DNA of 36,021 nucleotides from Thalassospira sp. GTDB taxonomy: Bacteria > Pseudomonadota > Alphaproteobacteria > Rhodospirillales > Thalassospiraceae. Positions 16,446 through 24,128 of this stretch are shown here, in pieces. The notes below the pieces were generated by a model. That model ran no database searches. It was not told the origin of the DNA and worked only from the letters and a program-made list of their open reading frames with translations. Position numbers and translations under genes: made by a program. The stretch covers positions 1 through 36,021 of the forward strand of contig NZ_PAQR01000050.1 in assembly GCF_002709775.1 (NCBI RefSeq), written 5' to 3'. How positions within the stretch are numbered: the first letter of the stretch is position 1; the number at the start of each line of letters is the position of its first letter.

Positions 16446-17305
16446 CCGCCACCTCCCGATGCTTGGGGTCCAAGCGGGATCGGCTGGGAAATGGACGGCT
16501 GTGCGCCACCATTTGCCGGCGGGATCATGAATTGCTGGGGTGCGACGGCCCCCGCCTGACCGTTACCGCCACCATTGGACGGGGTCGACGCAGGGATGGG
16601 TGATGGCGTTTCGGTTGCGCCGCGTTCAATCGGCTCTGGCGGCTCTTTCGGGCCAAAGTTCCAGAAGAAGCGGAATGTCACGATGAACGGGTCAGCCCCC
16701 GGGTCAACACCAACAAAGAAATGATCTTCGGGCGCGCCAACATCAATCAGTTCGCGGGCGAACGATCCAGCCTGGGCGATCTGCAGATTGTTTTCGATCT
16801 GGATCGTGCCCTTGTCTTCGATCTGGCTGCCCATGACCATTTCCATCTCGTACGACGCATAGCCTTCCTCGTCGGCCAGCACTTCGGCCAGCTGCCGCAT
16901 GAAATCGGCCTGTCTTTCGCGGATCAGGATGGAGTTGTTATCAAACAGCTGATCGACATGCATGATAACTTCCATCAGCTTGCCCGGCTGAATAACTTCG
17001 ACCCGGACCACCTTGATGGCGGTTTCGAAAAGATGCCCGAGCTTGTCCTGGGTTTCCTGTGCGGAAACCGTCGGCCCCTCGATTGAGGTCACCGTTTGCA
17101 GACTGGTTGTCGGCGGAAGAATGGCTGCAAAGGCCGAGGAAAGGCTTTCCTGCACTTCGCGGGTTTTGACCTCTTCAAAGGTCGAAATGGTATTGAGAAG
17201 AATGAAGAAGGCAAGCAGCAGAAGATAGAGCGCCAGAAACAACGCCACCGCCCCGTTCGCAGGGGGGGATGGTGGTGTCGGTCCGTCGTCCTCTATCTCC
17301 GCCAT
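16442..17305 (-). CDS. MotB-paralogous membrane protein lacking the ion-binding Asp
   Basis: Bitopic membrane protein of 287 residues. A Pro-rich cytosolic N-terminus precedes one membrane span at about 18-41 (ALFLALYLLLLAFFILLNTI) that contains no acidic residue. The periplasmic part looks like a degenerate OmpA/MotB domain: LFDNNSILIRERQADFMRQLAEVL and IAQAGSFARELIDVGAPEDHF occupy positions corresponding to the start and the LARA helix of the MotB domain, but the GHTD motif is missing. The last 60 residues are Gly/Pro/Ser-rich. It overlaps motB by four bases and starts 11 bases after cheZ. It cannot conduct ions alone; a regulatory or structural partner of MotB is my inference. Family name not recognised with certainty. 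Confidence 0.85.
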   Translation of the reverse strand: MAEIEDDGPTPPSPPANGAVALFLALYLLLLAFFILLNTISTFEEVKTREVQESLSSAFAAILPPTTSLQTVTSIEGPTVSAQETQDKLGHLFETAIKVVRVEVIQPGKLMEVIMHVDQLFDNNSILIRERQADFMRQLAEVLADEEGYASYEMEMVMGSQIEDKGTIQIENNLQIAQAGSFARELIDVGAPEDHFFVGVDPGADPFIVTFRFFWNFGPKEPPEPIERGATETPSPIPASTPSNGGGNGQAGAVAPQQFMIPPANGGAQPSISQPIPLGPQASGGGG

Positions 17306-17316
17306 GATAACGCCAC

Positions 17317-17958
17317 TTAGTTAAACATCGCGTCGATGTCGGCCTGCGTTACGCCTTTTCCTTCAAGCTGCGGGCCGTTCAGCAAAGCTTCTTCGCCTTC
17401 GGCTTCCTTTTTCTGCCGCGGGTTGGCAGCAGCATATTTGGCAATCTCGTCGCCAAACGCGGTCACAAGCCCTTCGACACGTTCTTCGATGGATTTCAGG
17501 GCCTTGATCACCTTGGTGGTGCGCTGGCCGGTGATATCCTGGAAGTTACAGGCTTCGTAAACGCGCATGGTGGCACCGGTTACGATTTCAGCCTGCTCGG
17601 GTGGCAAGGTGGTTGCGAATTCCTCAAGCGCGTCCATGGCGTCAAGGATTTCGTGGGTTGCCCCGGCTGTCGCATCAACAATCGCATCGAGCTCGTCGGT
17701 TGCGTTGGGGATGTATTCGGCCTTGATATCGTCCGGGCGAAGGGATGCGATTTCCGATTTCATCTTGCGGATGATGCCGGAAAGTTCATCAAGTTCGCCA
17801 AACAGGCGTTGCTGATCGTCGGACGGCTTGTCACCCATGAAGCGCGACAGCTGATCCATCAGCTCAGATAATTGTTCAACCTTCAGGTCGTCGCCATCAA
17901 GGCGCGCCCGAAGGTCGTTCAACAATTGACGAAGTTCGTCTTTGGACGATTTAGACAT
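17317..17958 (-). CDS. cheZ: CheZ-type phosphatase of CheY-P
   Basis: Cytosolic four-helix-bundle phosphatase that removes phosphate from CheY. The 213 residues contain the catalytic motif FQDITGQRTTKVIKALKSIEERV, with Asp141 and Gln145 at the places of E. coli CheZ Asp143 and Gln147. The C-terminal peptide QADIDAMFN resembles the CheY-binding tail of CheZ and the CheY-binding N-terminus of FliM. It is 35 bases downstream of cheY and 11 bases before the MotB paralogue. The start at 17958 has no strong Shine-Dalgarno, so translational coupling to cheY is possible. Confidence 0.9.
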   Translation of the reverse strand: MSKSSKDELRQLLNDLRARLDGDDLKVEQLSELMDQLSRFMGDKPSDDQQRLFGELDELSGIIRKMKSEIASLRPDDIKAEYIPNATDELDAIVDATAGATHEILDAMDALEEFATTLPPEQAEIVTGATMRVYEACNFQDITGQRTTKVIKALKSIEERVEGLVTAFGDEIAKYAAANPRQKKEAEGEEALLNGPQLEGKGVTQADIDAMFN

Positions 17959-17993
17959 AGCGGTATCGCGGGACGTGTGCCCCGCGCTCCTGA

Positions 17994-18380
17994 TCAGAAA
18001 TCACCAATGACAGTCTTCATCTTGCCTTTCAACGTCTCTGCGTTGAACGGCTTCACGATGTAGTTGGAAACGCCTGCCTTTTTCGCCATGACAACGTTTT
18101 CGGTCTTGGCTTCAGCGGTGATCATAATGAAGGGCATGTCCTTCAATTTTGCGTCTGCGCGGACTTCTTTCAGAAGCTGGAGACCGGTCATCGGTTCCAT
18201 GTTCCAGTCAGAAATCACGAGGCTGAACGGTGCCTCACGCAGTTTGCGAAGCGCCATGCTACCATCGGTCGCTTCTTCGATATTCGTAAAGTTGAGCTGC
18301 CGCAGAAGGTTACGGATGATACGCAACATGGTTTTGTAATCATCCACAATCAGGATCGGCATATTCGGATCGACGGCCAT
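17994..18380 (-). CDS. cheY: Chemotaxis response regulator CheY
   Basis: Single-domain receiver of 128 residues. All active-site positions are present: Asp13-Asp14, phosphoacceptor Asp58 in VISDWNM, Thr88 in MITAEA, the aromatic switch Tyr107 and Lys110 in YIVKPF. When phosphorylated it should bind FliM, whose target motif is encoded upstream in the same cluster. GGAG lies seven bases before the ATG. A 219-base AT-rich gap separates it from the MotE-like gene, suggesting a promoter of its own; TTGATT-N17-TACATC is a weak candidate. Confidence 0.95.
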   Translation of the reverse strand: MAVDPNMPILIVDDYKTMLRIIRNLLRQLNFTNIEEATDGSMALRKLREAPFSLVISDWNMEPMTGLQLLKEVRADAKLKDMPFIMITAEAKTENVVMAKKAGVSNYIVKPFNAETLKGKMKTVIGDF

Positions 18381-18599
18381 TCACAACTCCATCAGCTATC
18401 TGATCTCCCACGCCTGCCTACCATACTTCCGCATAGTGACAAGGCCCCTAATAATCGTGATGTACATATTTAATATTGGTTAATCAAGATGTTTAACCCA
18501 CGATTAAATTCGCCACCACGTTGTCTTCTCTCAAAATTTCTCCCCACAGGCCACTCTTTCCCATTCGGGCCGTGCGGTCAATCTTTTGCAACAGTGCCG

Positions 18600-19328
18600 C
18601 TATTGCAGCGGCAGCATGTTGATATCCTGTTTGTAGGCCAGCTCAGACGTCAGCGCGCGTGCCCGATCCGGCGTCATTTCCGACAGAACGGCGGCCGTAT
18701 TGGCCTCGCGCATACCAAGAGCGACCTGAAGCAGGATATCCATATCGAGATCGTTCCAGATGCGCGCAGCATCTTTCGGCTTCATTTTTTCGTAAACGCT
18801 GATCAGCTTCTTGATGCGATCGTCTTCCTGCGCTTCCTTGGTTTCGCCCAGACCTTCGATGGCCGATTTCAGGGATTTCATCTCCTCGATCTTGGCATCG
18901 ATGCGGGCTTCGGCAGCAGCAATCAGGCTTTCGCGTTCGTCAAGGCGCTGTTCCTTGCGATCAAGCTCGCCACGACGCACCGACAGGTTCTGCAAAAGGT
19001 CAATTTCTTCCTGGGTAAACAGGGTCGGATCCCCGCCCAGCATCGGCGGCACATTAGCATCCCCGGTAACACCGTCAATCGGCTCCCCTTCCATGGTAAG
19101 CCCTTCGGGGCTATCAAGGCCGGGATCGCCGTTTTCCGGGGTGGCTGCCTGTTCGGCCGCGGGATCGGGTGCTGGCGCCTGCGCCTGGGCCATCTGCACC
19201 ATGCTCACACCTGTTTTCTCCGCAGACTCAGTGGTCGCAGAGTCAGACGAAAACAGGTTGACCACCCGCATCGACAGCACCATCACGCCGACCAGTACGA
19301 CCAACGGCAGAATACGCACACCTGACAT
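18600..19328 (-). CDS. MotE-like protein (MgtE N-terminal-type domain)
   Basis: Protein of 242 residues. An N-terminal hydrophobic segment (about 5-20, RILPLVVLVGVMVLSM) is a membrane anchor or uncleaved signal. A low-complexity Ala/Pro/Gly/Asp linker runs to about 100, a coiled coil about 105-165 (NLSVRRGELDRKEQRLDERESLI and following), and the C-terminal domain resembles the MgtE intracellular N domain (KLISVYEKMKPKDAARIWNDLD, then VLSEMTPDRARALTSEL). In Rhizobium, MotE has this layout and is a periplasmic chaperone of MotC. Here the neighbours are fliM-DUF6468 upstream and cheY-cheZ-motB downstream. The assignment is by layout and the MgtE-N-like domain. Confidence 0.82.
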   Translation of the reverse strand: MSGVRILPLVVLVGVMVLSMRVVNLFSSDSATTESAEKTGVSMVQMAQAQAPAPDPAAEQAATPENGDPGLDSPEGLTMEGEPIDGVTGDANVPPMLGGDPTLFTQEEIDLLQNLSVRRGELDRKEQRLDERESLIAAAEARIDAKIEEMKSLKSAIEGLGETKEAQEDDRIKKLISVYEKMKPKDAARIWNDLDMDILLQVALGMREANTAAVLSEMTPDRARALTSELAYKQDINMLPLQ

Positions 19329-19340
19329 TCACACACCCAA

Positions 19341-19365
19341 GCATGTAGGCACAAAGTGCCCATGC
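19341..19365 (-). other. Hairpin just before the MotE-like start codon
   Basis: GCATG-(TA)-GGCAC-AAA-GTGCC-CATGC forms a ten-pair stem with a two-base bulge and a three-base loop, ending 13 bases before the ATG at 19328. The gene has no clear Shine-Dalgarno of its own, while AAGGAG lies immediately upstream of the hairpin, so the fold could set how ribosomes reach the start. The rest of 19366-19482 shows no gene. Confidence 0.4.
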
Positions 19366-19482
19366 TCCTTCTCACTTGAATTCTTTCCACATTCCGACAG
19401 AACGGGGTCCTGCCCTTTAGATAAAAAGAAAACTCATAATCTCAAGACCGCAACCCCCGCAAAACGCGTTGTTTGCGACTTC

Positions 19483-20181
19483 TTATCGAACCGAACGCAG
19501 CGCGGCCAGCAATTCACGTTCCGCTTCCGAGCGACCGGCATCTTCATCCTGATCATAGGGATCAGACACGTCAGCCCGGCTCCCGCCATATGATCCACCA
19601 GAACGTGCTGGCTCTTCACGGTCATAACCATCATCGGCCGGGCCGTTTGATCCACGCTCAATCTCGCCCACCATACGTGCGGCAAGTTCTTCAGCGCGGG
19701 TTTCAACCCCGACACGGTCACGATCATCAATCACATCGTTGCGGTCCTTGGCCCCCATCATGCGACCCAGACCGGCATTGGCAGAACCACCGGATTTCGG
19801 CGCATCAGCAGCCCCGGATTGAACGCCCTCGCCAGCAGCACCAGAAGTCCGGCGGCCGGAATTAACGTCGCGCGCAGCCTTTTCAAGGCGGTTGGCGATG
19901 CTTTCACCGCGATCAACCATGAAGCTCAGATCTTCATTCAGCGCTTCTGCCTTTTCGATGTCTTCGCGCAGCTTTTCACCGGAATGCTCCGCCATTTCCT
20001 TAAGTGCGGTGATCGACGTTTCCGCGCGCTCATTGGCTGCATTGAACGCCGTCAGGAAGTTCTGCATGTCTTCGCGGCTGCGCCGAAAGGCCGCAAGCTT
20101 GCGGTTCAGAATAATCGCGTACACGATCGTCGCCACCAGCAGAACGATCATTACGAGATCCAGATAGAACGCGAAGTCCAT
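19483..20181 (-). CDS. Membrane-anchored helical protein, DUF6468-like, in the fliM operon
   Basis: Protein of 232 residues with an N-terminal membrane span (about 3-24, AFYLDLVMIVLLVATIVYAIIL), a conserved-looking helical region to about 105 (LAAFRRSREDMQNFLTAFNAANERAETSI, and EDLSFMVDRGESIANRLEKAA), and a disordered, Gly/Ser/charged C-terminal half. I recall this layout as the DUF6468 family found beside fliM in Alphaproteobacteria; its function is unknown. ATG 20181 shares a base with the fliM stop (TGATG) and has GAGGA nine bases upstream, so it is translationally coupled to fliM. A role at the switch complex or export apparatus is inferred. Confidence 0.82.
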   Translation of the reverse strand: MDFAFYLDLVMIVLLVATIVYAIILNRKLAAFRRSREDMQNFLTAFNAANERAETSITALKEMAEHSGEKLREDIEKAEALNEDLSFMVDRGESIANRLEKAARDVNSGRRTSGAAGEGVQSGAADAPKSGGSANAGLGRMMGAKDRNDVIDDRDRVGVETRAEELAARMVGEIERGSNGPADDGYDREEPARSGGSYGGSRADVSDPYDQDEDAGRSEAERELLAALRSVR

Positions 20182-21332
20182 CACTTGTCTTCCTCGTTTA
20201 AGCGCGCACGATCACGAACCTGAATGGCAATCCTGTCACCCTTGCGCCCCATCAACCCCTTGAACAGGGGAACATCCCCGCATCGCACCTCGACCGGCGA
20301 GGTCGGACTGGTATTAAGAACCAGTCGGTTACCAACTTCAAGGTTGATCACATCGCCCAGCGCCATGATCTGCTCGTCAAGGACGGCCAATAGATTAACA
20401 TGGGTCTGCCAAAGCTCGTTTGCGAGGTGGTTTTCCCAAATGGAGTCACGACCGAACTTCTCACCCATGAACATCTGAAGCAGAAGTTCACGAACCGGCT
20501 CCAGCGTCGCATATGGGATCAGAAGCTCAAGCCGGCCACCGCGGTCTTCCATGTCGATACGAAGCTTTGCCACGATGGCAGCGTTGGCATGACGGGCAAT
20601 GGTCGCAAAACGCGGGTTGGTTTCAAGGCGCTCGAACCGGAAGGTCACCGGGCTCAGCGGATCAAATGCCGCTGACAAATCACCCAGAACCACATGGATC
20701 ATACGTTCGACAAGGTTACGTTCAATCGTGGTGTAGGGACGGCCTTCAATACGCATCGCAGCCGTACCGCGACGACCACCCAAAAGAACGTCCACGATCG
20801 AATAGATCAGTGCCGAGTCAACCGTCAGCAGCCCGTAGTTATCCCATTCCTCCGCCTTGAACACGCCAAGCATGGCCGGCAGCGGGATCGAGTTCAGATA
20901 GTCACCGAAACGCAAGGACAGAATGTTATCGAGCGAGACTTCAACGTTGTCCGAGGTAAAGTTACGAAGCGAAGTCGACATCATACGCACAAGGCGGTCA
21001 AACACGACTTCCAGCATCGGAAGTCGTTCATAGGCCACCATCGACGAGTTGATGATCGCCTGAATGCCTGACTGGTCACCCGCACCCGAGCCGTCATCAA
21101 AGCCGAGAAGACTGTCAATTTCGTCCTGGTTCAGAACGCGCGCAGATGTGCCACCGCCCATGGCTTCGGCCATATCATCGCCGCCGTCACCATCGTCGCC
21201 ATCATCATCGCCGAGCATGGATTCCCATTCGGCGGCCATGTCCTCGCCGCCGTCGTCTCCACCCTCGTCATCGCCGCCTGCCATGGCTTCCCATTCAGCG
21301 GCGAGAGCATCATCATCTTCTTCATCAGCCAT
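20181..21332 (-). CDS. fliM: Flagellar motor switch protein FliM with long acidic N-terminal extension
   Basis: C-ring subunit that binds CheY-P and sets rotation direction; 383 residues. The CheY-binding motif LNQDEIDSLLGF is at 67-78, not at the N-terminus as in E. coli. The first 60 residues are Asp/Glu/Gly-rich and contain AAEWEAM (11-17) and AAEWESM (33-39), an internal duplication. The middle domain (FLVRMMSTSLRNFTSDNVEV, LLGGRRG, and ERNLVERMIHVVLGDL segments) and the C-terminal SpoA domain (INLEVGNRLVLNT, VRCGDVPLFKGLMGRKGDRIAI) are intact. It follows fliL after 42 bases. Confidence 0.96.
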   Translation of the reverse strand: MADEEDDDALAAEWEAMAGGDDEGGDDGGEDMAAEWESMLGDDDGDDGDGGDDMAEAMGGGTSARVLNQDEIDSLLGFDDGSGAGDQSGIQAIINSSMVAYERLPMLEVVFDRLVRMMSTSLRNFTSDNVEVSLDNILSLRFGDYLNSIPLPAMLGVFKAEEWDNYGLLTVDSALIYSIVDVLLGGRRGTAAMRIEGRPYTTIERNLVERMIHVVLGDLSAAFDPLSPVTFRFERLETNPRFATIARHANAAIVAKLRIDMEDRGGRLELLIPYATLEPVRELLLQMFMGEKFGRDSIWENHLANELWQTHVNLLAVLDEQIMALGDVINLEVGNRLVLNTSPTSPVEVRCGDVPLFKGLMGRKGDRIAIQVRDRARLNEEDK

Positions 21333-21374
21333 CAGCGATTGCTTCCTGAATTTGGCATTCGGGCCGCTACAAGA

Positions 21375-21914
21375 TTATTGTACCAGCATTTCCTTGAACA
21401 AAACGTCGTTAATTTTCGCGGGTTTGGCAGCAGCACTTACCCGGATCAACAGCTCTTCGCGCAGCCTGAACATGCCTTCGGACCCGGATAGATCCTCTGG
21501 ACGCAGCTCGCGAAGGTAAACCTGAAAGTTGTCAACAATGCGCGGCATCATCTGTTCGACCTGCGGCAGCATCCCCTGATCGGAAACTTCCAGACTGACG
21601 CGGATCTTGAGGTAACTCTGTTTTCCGCCACTGGTATTCAAATTGACAAGAATTTCCGGCAGATCGACGAAGCCAACATTTTCCGGAACGCCGGGGGCTT
21701 CTTCGATTGAGTCTTCGGTAATGACTTCCTCGGTCTGCTCGCCGCCGCCACCGGTCAGCATGTCGATCACTGGCTGCAACAGGCCCGTGAAATACGCCGC
21801 CGCAGCACCGCCAAGCAACAGCAGCACAAGCAGAATGACCACGACCAGCATCTTCTTGCTGCGGCCACCGCCACCACCATCGTCCATTTCTATTTCGTCG
21901 ACGTCGTCACCCAT
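21375..21914 (-). CDS. fliL: Flagellar basal-body-associated protein FliL
   Basis: Bitopic membrane protein surrounding the stator; 179 residues from ATG 21914. An acidic/Gly-rich cytosolic tail (MGDDVDEIEMDDGGGGG) precedes the span at about 22-42. The periplasmic domain has the FliL features LPEILVNLNTSGGKQSYLKIRVSLEV and ends VNDVLFKEMLVQ-like (INDVLFKEMLVQ). The frame is open to 21986, but a sigma-54 type promoter at 21957-21974 would start the transcript near 21947, so ATG 21914 with GCAGGA 12 bases upstream is preferred despite the long spacing. First gene of the leftward cluster. Confidence 0.92.
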   Translation of the reverse strand: MGDDVDEIEMDDGGGGGRSKKMLVVVILLVLLLLGGAAAAYFTGLLQPVIDMLTGGGGEQTEEVITEDSIEEAPGVPENVGFVDLPEILVNLNTSGGKQSYLKIRVSLEVSDQGMLPQVEQMMPRIVDNFQVYLRELRPEDLSGSEGMFRLREELLIRVSAAAKPAKINDVLFKEMLVQ

Positions 21915-21956
21915 CGCTTCGCGAATTCCTGCCTGTGAAGTTCTGTCTTCTGTATC

Positions 21957-21974
21957 CAGCAAACACTGTGCCGG
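21957..21974 (-). promoter_or_regulatory. Sigma-54 type promoter of the fliL-fliM cluster
   Basis: The minus strand reads CCGGCACAGTGTTTGCTG, with GG at 21972-21971 and GC at 21960-21959 and ten bases between. The -12 block TTTGCT is ideal; the -24 block is CGGCAC instead of TGGCAC. Predicted start near 21947, 33 bases before the chosen fliL ATG. Confidence 0.72.
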
Positions 21975-22014
21975 ATTAAAAGCCATAACGCTATCACGTT
22001 AAAAATCTGTTGCG

Positions 22015-22345
22015 TTTCCGTCCACTGGCGATTTGCCAACCCCGGAAATTTTGCCTTTCCCCGCCATATGTTCAGCCCCGAGCGCCAAAACAATAGCCAG
22101 CCCATACCCGTCGGAAGAAATTGCCGGATAACGTCCGTGCACCACAGGAACCCGAAGAGGCGGGCTTCCGGAGACCGGTCATGACGACAGAAGAGCACCC
22201 TATCATCGCGCGTTTTACAGCAAACCCGGCAAACCTTTGCCAGCACCACACGGCGGCTTCGGCACTTTCTGCCAAATCGCATCCAAATCACGCCCGGCAA
22301 CAAATGCCGAATTCAACATTTATATCTTTAAATCAATAACTTAAT
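22015..22345. promoter_or_regulatory. Divergent control region between fliL and flgF
   Basis: About 375 bases separate two back-to-back sigma-54 type promoters. No convincing gene is found: the open frames here lack a ribosome-binding site and family features. A perfect dyad GGCAAA-CC-TTTGCC is at 22228-22241 and a shorter GGC-GATTT-GCC at 22027-22037. Sigma-54 promoters need an upstream activator site, so these dyads are candidate enhancers (for example for FlbD), serving either direction; this is inference. Confidence 0.4.
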
Positions 22346-22349
22346 CAAA

Positions 22350-22366
22350 TTGGCACGCGGCTCGCA
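22350..22366 (+). promoter_or_regulatory. Sigma-54 type promoter of flgF
   Basis: TTGGCACGCGGCTCGCA has GG at 22352-22353 and GC at 22364-22365 with ten bases between. The -24 block TTGGCACG is perfect and the -12 block is TCGC in place of TTGC. Predicted start near 22377, about 33 bases before the flgF ATG. Confidence 0.82.
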
Positions 22367-22409
22367 TTCCTGATGGACAAGATTTCGGTCCTGAAAGGGA
22401 AACTCGACC

Positions 22410-23168
22410 ATGGAAAACGTTTCATATATTGCACTGTCCCGTCAGAAGACGCTGCGCAGCATGATGAACAACCTGTCGCAGAACATGGCAAACATGAACA
22501 CGACCGGTTACAAAGAGCAGCGCATGATGTTCACTGACTGGATCGCAAAGAACAAGGATGCACCGTTCCGTGGTGAACGCGAAATTTCTTTGGTTCAGGA
22601 CATCTCGCAATATCGCAACACCACCGTTGGTACCATTGAACATACTGACCGTCCGCTTGATGTGGCACTTAGCCAGCCGGACATGTTCTTTGCCGTCGAA
22701 ACGCCAACCGGTGTGCAATATACCCGTTCAGGTAACTTTTCCCTCGATCCGGGTGGTCAGCTGATCACCAATGACGGCTATCCGGTTTTGAGCGATGCCG
22801 GTCAGCCGATGTTCTTTAACGAGGCCGATGGCCGGATCGAGATCAAGGGTGATGGCACCATTTCCACCGATATCGGTCAGATCGGCAAATTGCAGATCGT
22901 GACCGTCGACAACGTTCAGGAAATGACCGTTACCGGCAACACCCTGTATCGCGCTCCTGAGGGCGACAATAATCAGGACGCGGTTCAGATCGTCGAAAAC
23001 CCCGGAATCGTTCAGGGGGCATTGGAAAAATCCAACGTCAATCCGATCAGCGCCATGACGCAGATGATTGACGTTCTTCGTACTTATCAGTCGGTCAGCC
23101 GAACTCTCGAAAGCGAGAACGAGCGCCAGCGTAACATGATCAACAAACTCGGGGATGTCCGCGCCTGA
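22410..23168 (+). CDS. flgF: Distal/proximal rod protein FlgF
   Basis: Rod subunit of 252 residues. The N-terminal motif is LSQNMANMNTTGYKEQRMMF, the central region has the FlgE/F/G fold (VALSQPDMFFAVETPTGVQYTRSGNFSLDPGGQLITNDGYPV), and the C-terminal helix is AMTQMIDVLRTYQSVSRTLE. Slight divergence from FlgG and the upstream position fit FlgF. AAGGGA precedes the ATG. First gene of flgF-flgG-flgA, with flgH having its own promoter. Confidence 0.95.
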   Translation: MENVSYIALSRQKTLRSMMNNLSQNMANMNTTGYKEQRMMFTDWIAKNKDAPFRGEREISLVQDISQYRNTTVGTIEHTDRPLDVALSQPDMFFAVETPTGVQYTRSGNFSLDPGGQLITNDGYPVLSDAGQPMFFNEADGRIEIKGDGTISTDIGQIGKLQIVTVDNVQEMTVTGNTLYRAPEGDNNQDAVQIVENPGIVQGALEKSNVNPISAMTQMIDVLRTYQSVSRTLESENERQRNMINKLGDVRA

Positions 23169-23234
23169 TAGGCCGCCGGAACCCAACCGTTAAGAATTCA
23201 AGCGCAGATCCTGCGCAATCGAAGGAGAAGACAG

Positions 23235-24020
23235 ATGCGGTCACTTGATATCGGCGCCCTGGGCATGCAGGCACAGTCCACCAACGTGGATGTGACCTCG
23301 CACAACATCGCCAACATGACCACCACCGGCTACAAGCGCCAGCGCGCAGAATTCCAGGACCTGCTTTATCAGGATCTGCGTCGCGCGGGCTCGCCGTCAT
23401 CTGATACCGGAACCATCGTTCCGACCGGTGTTCAGGTTGGCCTTGGTGTCAAAACCGCTGCAATCGGACGCTATATGGGTCAGGGTTCGCTGACCATGAC
23501 CGAGAACGAACTTGATATCGCAATTCAAGGGCGCGGTTATCTTCAGATCGACCTGCCGAGCGGCGAGACCGCCTATAGCCGTGATGGTACGCTGAAACTT
23601 GATGCCAATGGCGCTTTGGTAACCAAGGACGGCTTTGCGGTTCAGCCTGGCATCACGGTTCCGGCCAATGCCCGTTCGGTGACAATCAACTCCAGCGGTG
23701 AAGTTTTTGCCGAGATCGATGGTCAGGTCGCGCTTCAGAACCTTGGCCAGATCCAGCTTGCTACCTTCATCAACCCGCCGGGCCTGAATGCGCTTGGTGA
23801 CAACCTGTTCCTTGAAACAGAAGCATCGGGCCAGGCAAATGTCGGCGCGCCGGGTGATGTTGGTTTCGGTACCGTGCAACAGGGTTATCTTGAATCATCG
23901 AACGTTAACGTGGTTCAGGAAATCACCAACCTGATCAAGGCACAGCGTGCCTATGAGATGAACTCGAAATCCATCTCGACCACCGACGAGATGATGAGCG
24001 CAGTCAGCAACCTGCGTTAA
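23235..24020 (+). CDS. flgG: Distal rod protein FlgG
   Basis: Major distal rod subunit of 261 residues, the usual length. It starts MRSLDIGALGMQAQSTNVDV with VTSHNIANMTTTGYKRQRAEF, and contains the FlgG-specific FQDLLYQDLRRAG and GVQVGLGVKTAA regions. The C-terminus reads VVQEITNLIKAQRAYEMNSKSISTTDEMM, nearly the family consensus. GGAG (GAAGGAG) lies upstream of the ATG. Confidence 0.98.
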   Translation: MRSLDIGALGMQAQSTNVDVTSHNIANMTTTGYKRQRAEFQDLLYQDLRRAGSPSSDTGTIVPTGVQVGLGVKTAAIGRYMGQGSLTMTENELDIAIQGRGYLQIDLPSGETAYSRDGTLKLDANGALVTKDGFAVQPGITVPANARSVTINSSGEVFAEIDGQVALQNLGQIQLATFINPPGLNALGDNLFLETEASGQANVGAPGDVGFGTVQQGYLESSNVNVVQEITNLIKAQRAYEMNSKSISTTDEMMSAVSNLR

Positions 24021-24128
24021 TTTCTGGCTTAAGAAGCTTTTGGTTTGCGCAAGTCGCTGTCATTTGACTGGCGAACTTGCGCAAACTGTATTTACGCGAT
24101 GTATACCGTTCCGTGGTATAGTAGGCGG

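Noticed and set aside
19283..19363. Cys/Trp-rich 26-codon leader frame upstream of the MotE-like gene
   Set aside because: AAGGAG lies only one base from its ATG, too close for efficient initiation, and the frame merely overlaps the real gene.
21890..22303. Possible gene between fliL and flgF
   Set aside because: Minus- and plus-strand frames here have no good start, no family features, and one overlaps the fliL start and promoter. A control region explains the interval better.
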